Source: Nocardioides anomalus (GTDB lineage: Bacteria > Actinomycetota > Actinomycetes > Propionibacteriales > Nocardioidaceae). Taken from it: a stretch of DNA of 64,000 nucleotides. Location: assembly GCF_011046535.1 (NCBI RefSeq), contig NZ_CP049257.1:2294001-2358000 (forward strand), given 5' to 3'. Below are positions 52,039 through 60,943 of the stretch, piece by piece; within the stretch, counting starts at the first letter, position 1; each line of letters begins with the position of its first letter. The notes beneath the pieces are model-generated. The model saw only the letters and a list, made by a program, of their open reading frames with translations. It was not told the DNA's origin and ran no database searches. The translations under genes were made by a program, and so were the position numbers.

Positions 52039-52737
52039 TCACCTGTCCAGGACGAGGGTGCGGAGCGGTTCGGTCTGGTCGGGGTAGCCGAGGGTGATGA
52101 CGACCCGGCCGGAGCGCGGCATCGGGACCGTCACCGTGCGTGAGCCGTCCTCCGGCACGTCGAGGAGCGGGTAGCTCACCTCGGAGCCCTCAGAGGTCGT
52201 GCGCAGCTCGAGCGGGCCGACCGCGTCACTGGAGCTGACCACGACCTGGGCCGCGCTCGCGGAGACCTTGCCGAGGGACAGCTGCAGCGGCTGCGCATCG
52301 GCCGCGGACAGCGACGTCGCGGACAGGTGGACGGCCAGCACCGTGACGCCGATGCTCGCGGCCACCCACGGGAGCAGGTGCAGCCCGGTCCGGACCTCGC
52401 GCGTCGGTTGCGCGTCCCCACGCCGGTTGAGTCGAGCGGCCAGGCCGAGACCGGCCAGCGCCAGCAGGGCCAGCGCGACGGTCCACGAGGCCGGGCGCAG
52501 CCCGACACCGGTGACGTCGAGCACGACTCCGGTCAGGACGAGCGTGACCAGCGTCCCGCCCAGCCCGACCAGCACCCGGTCGGTGGTGGCGGTACCGCGG
52601 CGCTCGGCCAGCCGCTCGGCGGCGAGCCCGAGGCCGACGACCACCAGGGCACCGGTCAGCGGTCGGGGAGCGCGGGCGATCTCGGCCACGACGGCCGCGA
52701 CCGGCACGCTCGCGCGCCAGACGAGGTCAGTCCGCAT
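52039..52737 (-). CDS. Polytopic membrane protein with C-terminal extracytoplasmic domain
   Basis: A 232-aa protein with about four hydrophobic helices (around residues 28-45, 58-78, 84-104 and 122-140), then a beta-rich domain of about 90 residues (VVVSSSDAVGPLELRTTSEG; TVTVPMPRSGRVVITLGYP) probably outside the membrane. No family recognised. ATG 52737 overlaps the flippase fusion gene by 11 bp. It is a polysaccharide assembly or co-polymerase-like part by context only. Confidence 0.75.
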   Translation of the reverse strand: MRTDLVWRASVPVAAVVAEIARAPRPLTGALVVVGLGLAAERLAERRGTATTDRVLVGLGGTLVTLVLTGVVLDVTGVGLRPASWTVALALLALAGLGLAARLNRRGDAQPTREVRTGLHLLPWVAASIGVTVLAVHLSATSLSAADAQPLQLSLGKVSASAAQVVVSSSDAVGPLELRTTSEGSEVSYPLLDVPEDGSRTVTVPMPRSGRVVITLGYPDQTEPLRTLVLDR

Positions 52738-55700
52738 CGAGGGCCTCCAGGTCGTAGATGACGATCGAGCCGTTGTCGTAGAGGACGTCCACCCCGGGCA
52801 CGGACGAGAACTTGCGCAGCGCCGCGAGCGGCACCGGCGTGGTCCGACCGTCCTCGCCGAACTCGCCGGACTCGATGTAGACGCCCTGGTTGGGCAAGCC
52901 GTTGGCGTCGCGGCGGTCCGCGATCAGGTAGCGGATGTGGGCCTGCCGGATCAGTGCGAGGTCGTCGTCGGTGAAAGCCGGGTCCAGCAGCAGCCGCGAG
53001 GCGTCCACCCTCGTCGCGGCATGGGTGATCGAGAACTGGTCGCCGTAGGCGCCGGCGAGCAGGCCGCCGACGCGGTCGCCGTACACGACGCTGTCCGCCG
53101 GCAGGTTGGCCGCCATCCACGCGGTGGCCGCGAGGCTGTCGGCGTCCACGCTGCGGGCGTCGTCAGAGACGCGGTAGGGGCCGGGGAGCTGGTTGCTGAT
53201 GCTGCCCGCGCCGAGCACGACGCCGCCGATGAACACCACCGACGCCAAGGCCGCGACCAGCACCGATCGCAAGGTGGTCAACGGCCTTCGCCACAGCCAC
53301 CAGGCCACGACGAACGCGACGCCGACGTACACGAAGCCGGCCGACCGGTCCCCCACCTCCGCGGTCGCGGACGTCAGGTGGCCGAGCGGGATGATCGGGA
53401 AGAGGGTGGCGACGAGGAGCAGGAGTACGACGATCGCACGGCGGGCCCGGAGGTGGGTCCAGGCGCTCCAGAGCGACACCAGCAGCACGACCGACGTGAT
53501 CCCGAGTGACGCGACGATGGCGTACCGCTCCCACGGCGGCGACTGGACGCCGGCGGAGTTCTGGAACAGCTTGCGGGAGCCACCGCCGCCGACGAGCTGC
53601 TCGCCGGCGGCGATCGAGCTCTCCGCGATCTCGCCGAGGTAGCCGAGCAGCGGGTTGCCAGGGTTGAGCAGCGTCACGCCCAGTCCCATCAGGCCGGCGC
53701 CCAGGACGATGAGCGGAGCCCAGGCGCCGCGCGCCCGACGACGGTGCAGCACGACCTCGAGCACTGCCCACGCACCCAGGCCGGCGAGGAGGAGCACCTG
53801 GGTCAGGTGGTGGGTGGCGACGACCGCCAAGGTGGCCAAGATCGCCGGCGCCAGGGCCAGCCAGCTGCCGCGACGACGGCTGAGCACCAGGTAGACCGCG
53901 AAGATCGCCAGCGGGAGCGCCAGCGTCTGGTAGCTGAAGCTGGCGTTGAAGACCAGCATCTGCGGGTTGCAGGCGTAGACGACGACGGCGACGGCACCGA
54001 TGCGCGACGAGCTCGTCACCCACGCGACCAACAGCATCACCGCGAGGGCCAGGACGACCCGGGCCGCCACGAGGACCACGACGACGCTGCTGCGGTCGTC
54101 GAGGCCTGTCACGTCGTGCACCGCGTCGGCGGCCACCTGGATGCCCGGGTAGTACGAGGTCACGGGCAGCAGCGGGTTCTCGCCGAAGAGCCGTCCGGTC
54201 TGCTCGATCGTGCGCAGGCCGGTGAGGTGGACGAGCTCGTCGTGCTGCAGGAAGCGCGTCGGCTGCACGACCAGCCGGGTCAGCTGCAGCAGCACCATGA
54301 GGGCCACCGCCAGCACGGCGCGGCTCGCGTCGGTCACCCGCGGGAGCAGGATCCCCACCGCCGCCGGTACGAAGATGAGGGCGAGGCCGGCGACGTAGAG
54401 CGCCTGGGCCGAGCCCGCGGCGCCGCTCCCGGAGTCGCGCGCCGAGATGACGGCCCGGCTGATGAGCAGCAGCCCCGCGGTCATGACCAGGATCAACGGA
54501 CCGGCGCCGACGCGAGCCACGGCCCGTCGGCGCCGCTCGCGGACCGCGCTGGCGGGCTGGGGCACGGTCGGCGCGTGGTGCGACGTCGTCACCGCGGGCG
54601 CGACCGCCGTGGCCGGCAGCTCCGCCGTCGTGGTGCTGGGCGAGCGCAACGCGTGGCCCAGCGGCCAGGCCAGCACCACTGCTTCCAGCACGAGCGCGCA
54701 CAGCCACCACAGGCACATGCCGACCAGGCCGTTGGTCACCACGCCCACGCCGGCCGCGAGCAGCTCGAAGGCGGCCAGCGCGAGCAGCACGAACGTGGCC
54801 TGGGTGGTCCGGCCCTGGACCCGCCGCAACGCGACGTAGTGGTCCTTGACCACGATCGGCAGGCCGGCCAGGGCGAGCAGCCGGAGCACCTCGGCCCCTT
54901 GGTCGGAGTACTGGGCACCGAAGAGCAGCAGCACGAACCCCGCGAGGGGGAAGAGCACGATGTTGGCGAGCGCGCTGATGCCGAGGCTGAGCGGGAGCGT
55001 GAGCCGCATCCGGTCGACGGTGTTCCGCTCACTTCCGCGGGCCGAGGCGAAGAGCGCGATCGAGATCGCGTACGGCAACGCGAAGATGGCCCCGGTGACC
55101 TGGAGGGCAGTCGAGAAGACGCCGTTGCTCGCGGCGGAGACCCCGATCAGGACCACCAGGGGGAACAGCTGCAGCGGGACCTGCAGCGCGATGTTCAGCG
55201 AGTGGTGCGACAGCGCCTGGCCCCCGAGCCCTCGGACCATGGACAGGTCGACGAGCTTGTCGCTGGTGTCGTGCTCCAGGCCGTTCCTGGTCCGCCACGC
55301 GACGAGCGGCAGGGTCACTCCGGTTCCGATGGTCCAGGCCAGGAAGATGGCCATGCCACCGGACTCGCCGAGGGCGACCAGCCCGAGCAGCGCGATCAGC
55401 TTGACGACGCTGGCGGCAGTGTTGCGCTCGAGCTGGAGGTTGCCGTTGCCGATCACGAGCACCGCCTGGTCGACGACCATGGAGACGGCCATCAGGCCGG
55501 TTCCGACAGCGAAGAGCGTCATGGTGCCGGGGGTGCCGGCGACAGCACGCAGCTGGGAGACCCCGAAGACCTCGATGGCGACCAGTGGGACGACCGCACC
55601 CAGCGCGGCACCACCGACGCCGGCGACGGCGAGCGCGGTGCGGACGAACGCGCGCCGGTGGCCCCGCTCCGTCTGCGGCAGCCGCGCGATCAGCAGGGTG

Positions 55701-55930
55701 CCCAGACCGAGGGTCCCGAGCACCGCGAGCAGCATCATCGTGGCCACCGCTGCGCCCGCGACCCCCACGGCACCGATCGGGAACTGCCGGGCCGCGAGCA
55801 GCCAGAAGAGCATCCCGAGGACGCTGGTGACTGCATAGGTGCCCACGAGGGACGCGCTGATCGCCGCGACCTTGCGCAGGCCTGAGGGCTCAGGTGGTGC
55901 CCCGACGCGGGGGGCGAGCGTGTCCGTCAT
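52727..55930 (-). CDS. Fusion of a Wzx-type flippase and a GT-C membrane glycosyltransferase
   Basis: A 1067-aa integral membrane protein. Residues 1-430 form a polysaccharide-flippase module with about 12 helices (AAISASLVGTYAVTSVLGML; ALFAVGTGL-type segments). A Thr/Ala/Pro linker (430-480) is followed by a second polytopic module (480-900) with the GT-C acidic loop FLQHDELVHLTGL. A soluble extracytoplasmic tail (900-1067) includes WMAANLPADSVVYGDRVGG. The first half would move lipid-linked oligosaccharide across the membrane; the second would transfer sugars from a lipid-phosphate donor on the outside. ATG 55930 overlaps the GT4 stop as ATGA. I see no frame break, so the fusion looks real. 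Confidence 0.87.
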   Translation of the reverse strand: MTDTLAPRVGAPPEPSGLRKVAAISASLVGTYAVTSVLGMLFWLLAARQFPIGAVGVAGAAVATMMLLAVLGTLGLGTLLIARLPQTERGHRRAFVRTALAVAGVGGAALGAVVPLVAIEVFGVSQLRAVAGTPGTMTLFAVGTGLMAVSMVVDQAVLVIGNGNLQLERNTAASVVKLIALLGLVALGESGGMAIFLAWTIGTGVTLPLVAWRTRNGLEHDTSDKLVDLSMVRGLGGQALSHHSLNIALQVPLQLFPLVVLIGVSAASNGVFSTALQVTGAIFALPYAISIALFASARGSERNTVDRMRLTLPLSLGISALANIVLFPLAGFVLLLFGAQYSDQGAEVLRLLALAGLPIVVKDHYVALRRVQGRTTQATFVLLALAAFELLAAGVGVVTNGLVGMCLWWLCALVLEAVVLAWPLGHALRSPSTTTAELPATAVAPAVTTSHHAPTVPQPASAVRERRRRAVARVGAGPLILVMTAGLLLISRAVISARDSGSGAAGSAQALYVAGLALIFVPAAVGILLPRVTDASRAVLAVALMVLLQLTRLVVQPTRFLQHDELVHLTGLRTIEQTGRLFGENPLLPVTSYYPGIQVAADAVHDVTGLDDRSSVVVVLVAARVVLALAVMLLVAWVTSSSRIGAVAVVVYACNPQMLVFNASFSYQTLALPLAIFAVYLVLSRRRGSWLALAPAILATLAVVATHHLTQVLLLAGLGAWAVLEVVLHRRRARGAWAPLIVLGAGLMGLGVTLLNPGNPLLGYLGEIAESSIAAGEQLVGGGGSRKLFQNSAGVQSPPWERYAIVASLGITSVVLLVSLWSAWTHLRARRAIVVLLLLVATLFPIIPLGHLTSATAEVGDRSAGFVYVGVAFVVAWWLWRRPLTTLRSVLVAALASVVFIGGVVLGAGSISNQLPGPYRVSDDARSVDADSLAATAWMAANLPADSVVYGDRVGGLLAGAYGDQFSITHAATRVDASRLLLDPAFTDDDLALIRQAHIRYLIADRRDANGLPNQGVYIESGEFGEDGRTTPVPLAALRKFSSVPGVDVLYDNGSIVIYDLEALDAD

Positions 55931-57057
55931 CGCGACACCTGCGTCGCGACCGGGGCGGCGAGCCGCTCGATGGCAGGAGCCATCCGGTCGACGACGTGGG
56001 ACCAGAGGAACCGCTCCTCCACGCGGCGCCGAGCGGCGGCGCCCATCCGGGACCGTTCGTCCGCGTCCAGCAGCAGCCGCACGAGGGCGCCGGTCAGCTC
56101 GGAGATCATGGTGTCCCCGCGGCCGACGGTGGTGGCGGTGGTCCCCTCGACGACCATCTCCGGCACGCCGCAGGTCGCGGTGACCACGGACGGGAGTCCC
56201 GAGGCCATCGCCTCGAGGAGCGCCCCGGGGAAGGGGTCGAAGAGCGACGGGAGGCAGAACACGTCCGCCCGCGCGTAGAGCCGGGACAGCTCCTCACGGC
56301 TCCCGATCCGGCCCAGCTGCGTGACTCCGGGCTCGGCCGGCAGCCGGTGCGGCGTGCCCACGACCCACAGCCGGGCGGTCGGGATGCGGTGTCGTACGTC
56401 GGCGAAGGCGGCGAGCAGCTGGGGGCCGCCCTTGCGCTTGAAGTCGTTGCCGACGAAGAGCACGGTCGGCGCTGTGTCGCCACGGCCGTCGCGGTCGGTG
56501 TCCGGCTCGGGGAGGGTCTCGAAGTTGAGGCCGGCGCCGACCACGGTGATCCGGTCGGCAGGCACGCCGTAGTCCGTGGCGAGCGAGGTCGCGGTCTCGG
56601 TGCAGAAGGCGAAGAGGTGGGCGGCGGCGTGGTACTGCCGGCGCTCGCGGGCCAGCCAGCGCTCCAGGGACCGGCCGCGCAGCGGGTTCCAGGCCGGCCA
56701 CTGCGCCATGGACTGCTGGTGCGTGCAGTCGACGTACATCACGGTGCGGGCGTCGGAGGTCTCGAACAGCGCATGGGTCTGGAAGACCACGTCGGCGGCG
56801 TCGGCGGTCGCGAGGCCGGCCCGTGCGTGGCGGCTGCGGAGCTCGACTCCACGGTTGCTCTTGTAGAAGCGCTCGGTCCAGCGAGCTCGCGAGGGGCGGT
56901 ACGTGGCGGCCGCGACCTGGAGCCTCTCAGCGGCCGACAGCTCGGTGTCGAGGCGGCCGACGACGTCGAAGCGCTCGCGCATGGCGGCCGAAAAGGCGTG
57001 CACCAGCGGATCCCCGCGATCGGCGAGCAGGACCCGAGGCGTGCGGGGCCTGGTCAC
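55927..57057 (-). CDS. GT4-family glycosyltransferase (3)
   Basis: A 376-aa GT-B transferase. The N-terminal half is unusual: no glycine-rich donor loop, but YVDCTHQQSMAQWPAWNPL and HLFAFCTETATSLATDYGVP. The C-terminal half is normal, with VLFVGNDFKRKGGPQLLAAF, PSLFDPFPGALLEAMASGLP (E-x7-E) and CGVPEMVVEG. GTG 57057 overlaps the sortase stop by GTGA. Confidence 0.9.
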   Translation of the reverse strand: MTRPRTPRVLLADRGDPLVHAFSAAMRERFDVVGRLDTELSAAERLQVAAATYRPSRARWTERFYKSNRGVELRSRHARAGLATADAADVVFQTHALFETSDARTVMYVDCTHQQSMAQWPAWNPLRGRSLERWLARERRQYHAAAHLFAFCTETATSLATDYGVPADRITVVGAGLNFETLPEPDTDRDGRGDTAPTVLFVGNDFKRKGGPQLLAAFADVRHRIPTARLWVVGTPHRLPAEPGVTQLGRIGSREELSRLYARADVFCLPSLFDPFPGALLEAMASGLPSVVTATCGVPEMVVEGTTATTVGRGDTMISELTGALVRLLLDADERSRMGAAARRRVEERFLWSHVVDRMAPAIERLAAPVATQVSR

Positions 57058-57707
57058 GACGCGTACACCACGACGTTGGACTGGTAACCGCCGTGGGCGC
57101 GCTCATAGGCACCACCGCAGGTGATGAGCCGGAGCACTGGACCCGGCACGGGGCCGTAGACCTGCTCGGTCGGGAACTGGTCCTGGGGATAGGTGCGGAC
57201 GCCGTCTACGGCGAAGCGGACCGTCGTCCCGTCGCGGCGGGTGATCAGGACCTCGTCCCCCTCGCTCAGGCTGCCGAGCAGGGCGAAGACCGCGGGACCG
57301 GACGTGGAGTCGACGTGGCCGGCCACGACCGACGGGCCCTGCGCACCGGGTGTCGGCGTGGTGTCCAGCCACCCAGCCTGGTCGGGGTCGCCCGGCACCT
57401 CGATCGCGCCGCCGCTGGCGATGGACAGCTCGGTCATCGAGGCGTCGACGCCGATGGCCGGGATCCGGATGCGGGCGGGCCGCTCGCCCTTCGGGGTCGA
57501 CGACACCGCTGCGCCGGCCGGGCCGCGCACCGGCGGAGCCGCACCTGAGACAGCGGCACTCGCGGTGGGCTCGGACTCCACGGCTCGCGGCGCGGGCGAT
57601 GCACGGGACGACGTACACGCAGCGGTCGCCAGCAGGACGAGCGCCGCGATGGGTGCTCGTCGCACGGCGAGAATGGCCCAGGACAGCGCCACGGCTACCG
57701 GTTCCAC
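57054..57707 (-). CDS. Class F sortase
   Basis: A 217-aa exported transpeptidase. The leader looks like a lipoprotein signal (APIAALVLLATAAC, Cys31 from GTG 57707). The catalytic His is in PSVVAGHVDSTSGPAVF and the Cys in VLRLITCGGAYERAHGGYQS, with Arg and the class F ending NVVVYA. GTG 57707 and GTG 57692 are both possible starts; neither has a strong ribosome site. It is placed between a DUF4397 wall protein and glycosyltransferases in one coupled operon, which suggests anchoring of that protein, or of a glycoconjugate, to the envelope. Confidence 0.9.
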   Translation of the reverse strand: MEPVAVALSWAILAVRRAPIAALVLLATAACTSSRASPAPRAVESEPTASAAVSGAAPPVRGPAGAAVSSTPKGERPARIRIPAIGVDASMTELSIASGGAIEVPGDPDQAGWLDTTPTPGAQGPSVVAGHVDSTSGPAVFALLGSLSEGDEVLITRRDGTTVRFAVDGVRTYPQDQFPTEQVYGPVPGPVLRLITCGGAYERAHGGYQSNVVVYAS

Positions 57708-58588
57708 GTGGAGCGCCGCTGGCGACGCAGCCGCCCCCAGAGGCCGAACAGCGCAACGCCCAGGATGAGCGCGACGACCGTGACCCACAGCAGCGGCGAC
57801 GGGGTGGCCGTGGTCGCGACGGCTGACGCGGTGCCGCCGAGGCCGGTCTTGGCGCCGCCCACGGGAGCCACGACCGCCCCCGCCGCGTCGGTCACGAGGT
57901 CGAGCCGGACCTTCTCGTCGCCGGCGTCGAGCACGACGACGGTGTAGATGCTGCCGCTCACCACAGGCACGTTCTGCTGCCGCGCCTCGGCGGTGGCTGC
58001 CTTCAGCTGCAGGGTCCACGAGCCGGCCGGCACCGTGGCGTAGCCGGTCGCCTGGCCCAGCACGGCGTCCTCGGCGATCGTGGGCCCACCGACGGCCGTG
58101 ACCGTCACGGCGTCAGCCGCAGAGGCCGCCGAGAGCAACCGGATCCGCGCAGTGCCCGACTGCGGGGGCGTGAGGTCGTCGGTCAGCACGACCAGGCGCG
58201 GCGCCGCAGCGGCGCCGACCACGGCGACGGTCCGGGCGTCGTTGGCCGCGACGTCGAGCGACCGCGACAGCAGCGGAGCCGAGCCCTCCGCCGCACCGGA
58301 GTCGTAGACCGTGGCGGTGTAGCGGCCAGGAGTGAGCTTCTCGTAGGCCGAGACGTCGCCGTACGTCGCGTCGGCGGCGAGCGTCACGGGTGCCGCACCG
58401 GCGTCGTCGAGAGACTGGAACTCGATGCTGGTCGCGCCCATGCCAGGGACGAAGTGGCCGACCCGGACCCACGACTGGCCCGGCGGGACGGCAGTAGTGA
58501 TCTCCTCGGCCCGGGCCGTGCCCGGAGCCGAGGCCAGGAGCGCGATCGGCACGAGGAGCGAGACGACGACTCGACGCAGGGCGCTCAC
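57695..58588 (-). CDS. DUF4397 surface protein with C-terminal membrane anchor
   Basis: A 297-aa exported protein. It has a signal peptide (to TARA, about 27), DUF4397 beta-domains (SWVRVGHFVPGMGATSIEFQ; ARIRLLSAASAADAV), and a C-terminal tail with a possible non-standard sorting box (AKTGLGGTA), a hydrophobic helix (LLWVTVVALILGVALFGLWG) and a basic end (RLRRQRRSTW). No LPXTG is present. GTG 58588 overlaps the GT2-GT4 gene by GTGA, and its end overlaps the class F sortase. It is the likely client of that sortase. Confidence 0.85.
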   Translation of the reverse strand: MSALRRVVVSLLVPIALLASAPGTARAEEITTAVPPGQSWVRVGHFVPGMGATSIEFQSLDDAGAAPVTLAADATYGDVSAYEKLTPGRYTATVYDSGAAEGSAPLLSRSLDVAANDARTVAVVGAAAAPRLVVLTDDLTPPQSGTARIRLLSAASAADAVTVTAVGGPTIAEDAVLGQATGYATVPAGSWTLQLKAATAEARQQNVPVVSGSIYTVVVLDAGDEKVRLDLVTDAAGAVVAPVGGAKTGLGGTASAVATTATPSPLLWVTVVALILGVALFGLWGRLRRQRRSTWNR

Positions 58589-60657
58589 GAGACGGCGCTC
58601 AGCGAGTCGTCGGTCGACAGCGTGGCGGCGGCATCGACGTGGACGTCGAGATCGATGCCGAGCTGGTCGAAGACCGTGCGGTAGGAAGAGACGGTGTCTT
58701 TCCAGCTGCGGACGTCGCGGAAGCGCCGCGCGCCCTGGGAAGGCAGGAGCGCGATCGCCTCCGCGAGGGCCGGGACGTCGGCCACCGGCACGAAGCGCAC
58801 GCCCTCGTAGCCGGCGGCAGCCTCCACCAACCCACCCACCGACGACACGACGACGGGGAGCCCGGCACTCATCGCCATGTGCAGCGGGCCGGACGACGAG
58901 GAACGCCGGTAGGGCAACACGACCGCGTCAGCCTGCGCGAAGTGCTGCTGCGCCTCCGCGTCGGTGACGTAGCGGTTGACCACGGTGATCTGGTCGCGAG
59001 CCGGGCTGGTGGCGACCGCCGACAGCGGCTCGTCCCAGCCCTCCCACGTCTCCCCCACGATGGTCAGGTGCAGCCCGTCCCGGGTCTCGCGCGGAAGGGT
59101 GCCAAACGCCTCGACGAGATCCTCGAGCCCCTTGTACGGACGGATGACGCCGAAGAACAGCAGGTTGTACGGGTCGCTGCCAGTGCCGACCTTCTCGCTC
59201 GGCTCCTGCAGGTCCTGGGCGTCGCCGCGGACGTGCTCGTAAGGACCGTGCGGGATGACGGTGACCGGCGCGCCGGACGCCGTGATGCCGTAGACCTCGG
59301 TGAGCAGGTCCAAGTCGTAGTGCGAGTGCACGACGTGCGCATCGACCCGGCTCAGCAAGCGCTGCATCAGCTTCTGGACGTAGCGCCTCACGCCAGGGAT
59401 GCGGGCTTCGCCGGTGTCCTGGACCTCGTGCCACTCCATGACGACCTTGGCACCCTGGCGCTTGGCCTGTCGCGCCAGGCGGAGGTAGCTGTGCAGCACC
59501 GCACCGGTCCACCACTGCAGGACCACGACCCGCGGCTTGTGCTCCTCGAGGAAGCGGGTACCGCCGGCCATCGAGGAGCCCCAATACCAGTCGACGCCGT
59601 CGTAGACGTTGACGTCCTCGGCGTACTCGACTGCGTTCACCTTCCGGCCCACCCGGTTCTTGCCCGGGTAGAGGCTGGTGGGGATCAGCTGTCGCATCAA
59701 CAGGGCGTCGGTCGGCAGGGAACCAGCCAGCGCGTTGGTCAGCGCGCAGGTGTAGTAGCTGATGCCGGAGGTGAACCGCCACCCCGGGCCGACCACGAGG
59801 GCGCGGGGCGCTGCGTCCGCCGCTGGGATCGGCGCGAGCGTGCGCGAGCTGGCTGCGCCGTGCGCCTCGAGGTGCAGGCGCTTCGCGTCGTCGGTGTGCC
59901 GGATGGTGCCGGCCGCCGGTGCCGCGAACGCCGTCGCCGGGCCGCTCACCCGCTCGCTGAGGATGGTCCGCAGCACACGTGTCCCGTCCCTGAACGTGTT
60001 GAGGTTGCTCTCGCCGTGGATGCGGGCCAGCTCGACGCTGGCGACCTCGTGGATCTGCAGGTTGGCCGTGGCGATCCTGATGTTGATCAACGTCTCGATC
60101 TCGAAGCCATCACCCCAGCGCGGTCCGTGCGCGTCGGCGGCCGGCACCGCCAGCGCCGGGAGGACGTCGCGCCAGAAGGCGTTGTAGCCGTAGCAGAGAT
60201 CGGTGTACTGGGTGCGGAACAGCACGTTGGTCACGGCGGTCAGCGCGCGGTTCCCGAAGTCCCGGAGGCGGGTGATGTCCTCGCTGCCGCCGTCGCCGAG
60301 GACCCGGCTGCCCTTCGCGAAGTCGGCTCCTGCGACCAGCGTGGAGACGAACGCAGAGATCTCGGCCGGGTCGGCCGAACCGTCAGCGTCGAACATCACG
60401 ATGATGTCGCCGGTGGCGGCCTCGAACCCACAGGCCAGGGCGTTGCCCTTGCCCTTGCGGGTCTGCTGGACGAAGCGGGCCGACGGCAACACGCGTCGTA
60501 CGACGTCCTCGGTGTCGTCGTGGGAGTGCCCGTCCACGACGATGACCTCGTGCACCTCGGGCAGGGTCGGCAGGACCAGCTCGAGGTTGCGGGCCTCGTT
60601 GCGAGCCGGTACCACGATCGTGATCAAGGGGTCCGCAGGGCGGCGGGCAAGGGTCAT
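58585..60657 (-). CDS. GT2-GT4 bifunctional glycosyltransferase fusion
   Basis: A 690-aa protein. Residues 1-235 are a dolichyl-phosphate-mannose-synthase-like GT2 domain (TIVVPARNEARNLELVLPTL, IVMFDADGSADP with the Asp triad, TDLCYGYNAFWR). After a linker, residues 290-680 form a GT4 domain (VGPGWRFTSGISYYTCAL, NLLFFGVIRPYKGLEDLVEA, VLPYRRSSSSGPLHMAMSAG). The GT2 half could make a polyprenyl-phosphate sugar used by the GT-C module of the flippase fusion. ATG 60657 has TGGAG 6 nt upstream. It is the first gene of the nine-gene operon. Confidence 0.9.
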   Translation of the reverse strand: MTLARRPADPLITIVVPARNEARNLELVLPTLPEVHEVIVVDGHSHDDTEDVVRRVLPSARFVQQTRKGKGNALACGFEAATGDIIVMFDADGSADPAEISAFVSTLVAGADFAKGSRVLGDGGSEDITRLRDFGNRALTAVTNVLFRTQYTDLCYGYNAFWRDVLPALAVPAADAHGPRWGDGFEIETLINIRIATANLQIHEVASVELARIHGESNLNTFRDGTRVLRTILSERVSGPATAFAAPAAGTIRHTDDAKRLHLEAHGAASSRTLAPIPAADAAPRALVVGPGWRFTSGISYYTCALTNALAGSLPTDALLMRQLIPTSLYPGKNRVGRKVNAVEYAEDVNVYDGVDWYWGSSMAGGTRFLEEHKPRVVVLQWWTGAVLHSYLRLARQAKRQGAKVVMEWHEVQDTGEARIPGVRRYVQKLMQRLLSRVDAHVVHSHYDLDLLTEVYGITASGAPVTVIPHGPYEHVRGDAQDLQEPSEKVGTGSDPYNLLFFGVIRPYKGLEDLVEAFGTLPRETRDGLHLTIVGETWEGWDEPLSAVATSPARDQITVVNRYVTDAEAQQHFAQADAVVLPYRRSSSSGPLHMAMSAGLPVVVSSVGGLVEAAAGYEGVRFVPVADVPALAEAIALLPSQGARRFRDVRSWKDTVSSYRTVFDQLGIDLDVHVDAAATLSTDDSLSAVS

Positions 60658-60943
60658 CTGTGCTCCAGCAAGGGGGAAGCGCAGCCCAGAGCGTCATTCC
60701 CCCCCGTTGGAGAACGCCCCCGCTCCGTGACACCACGGAGAGCACGCGACCAGATGGTGCGTGGGAGATGGGCGACTGACCCCCCGGTCGGCCGCGCTCG
60801 TCATGCATGAAGACACGCTCGTCTTGCGTGTACCTCGACTGTGCAGGGCGTGCAGGACGAAACCAAGAAGAAGTTGAACTTTCATCCCAGGGGATGAGGC
60901 GCGGCATGACCGGCGCCACAGGTCATGTCGCCGCCACCCCGTT
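60658..60943. promoter_or_regulatory. 286-bp regulatory gap upstream of the polysaccharide operon
   Basis: No gene is seen. It contains three inverted repeats: CTCCGTG-ACAC-CACGGAG (60723-60740), TCATCCC-AG-GGGATGA (60882-60897) and CATGACC-N9-GGTCATG (60905-60927). It must hold the operon promoter on the minus strand and the end of the luxR-type gene. I could not pick convincing -35/-10 boxes. Confidence 0.5.
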
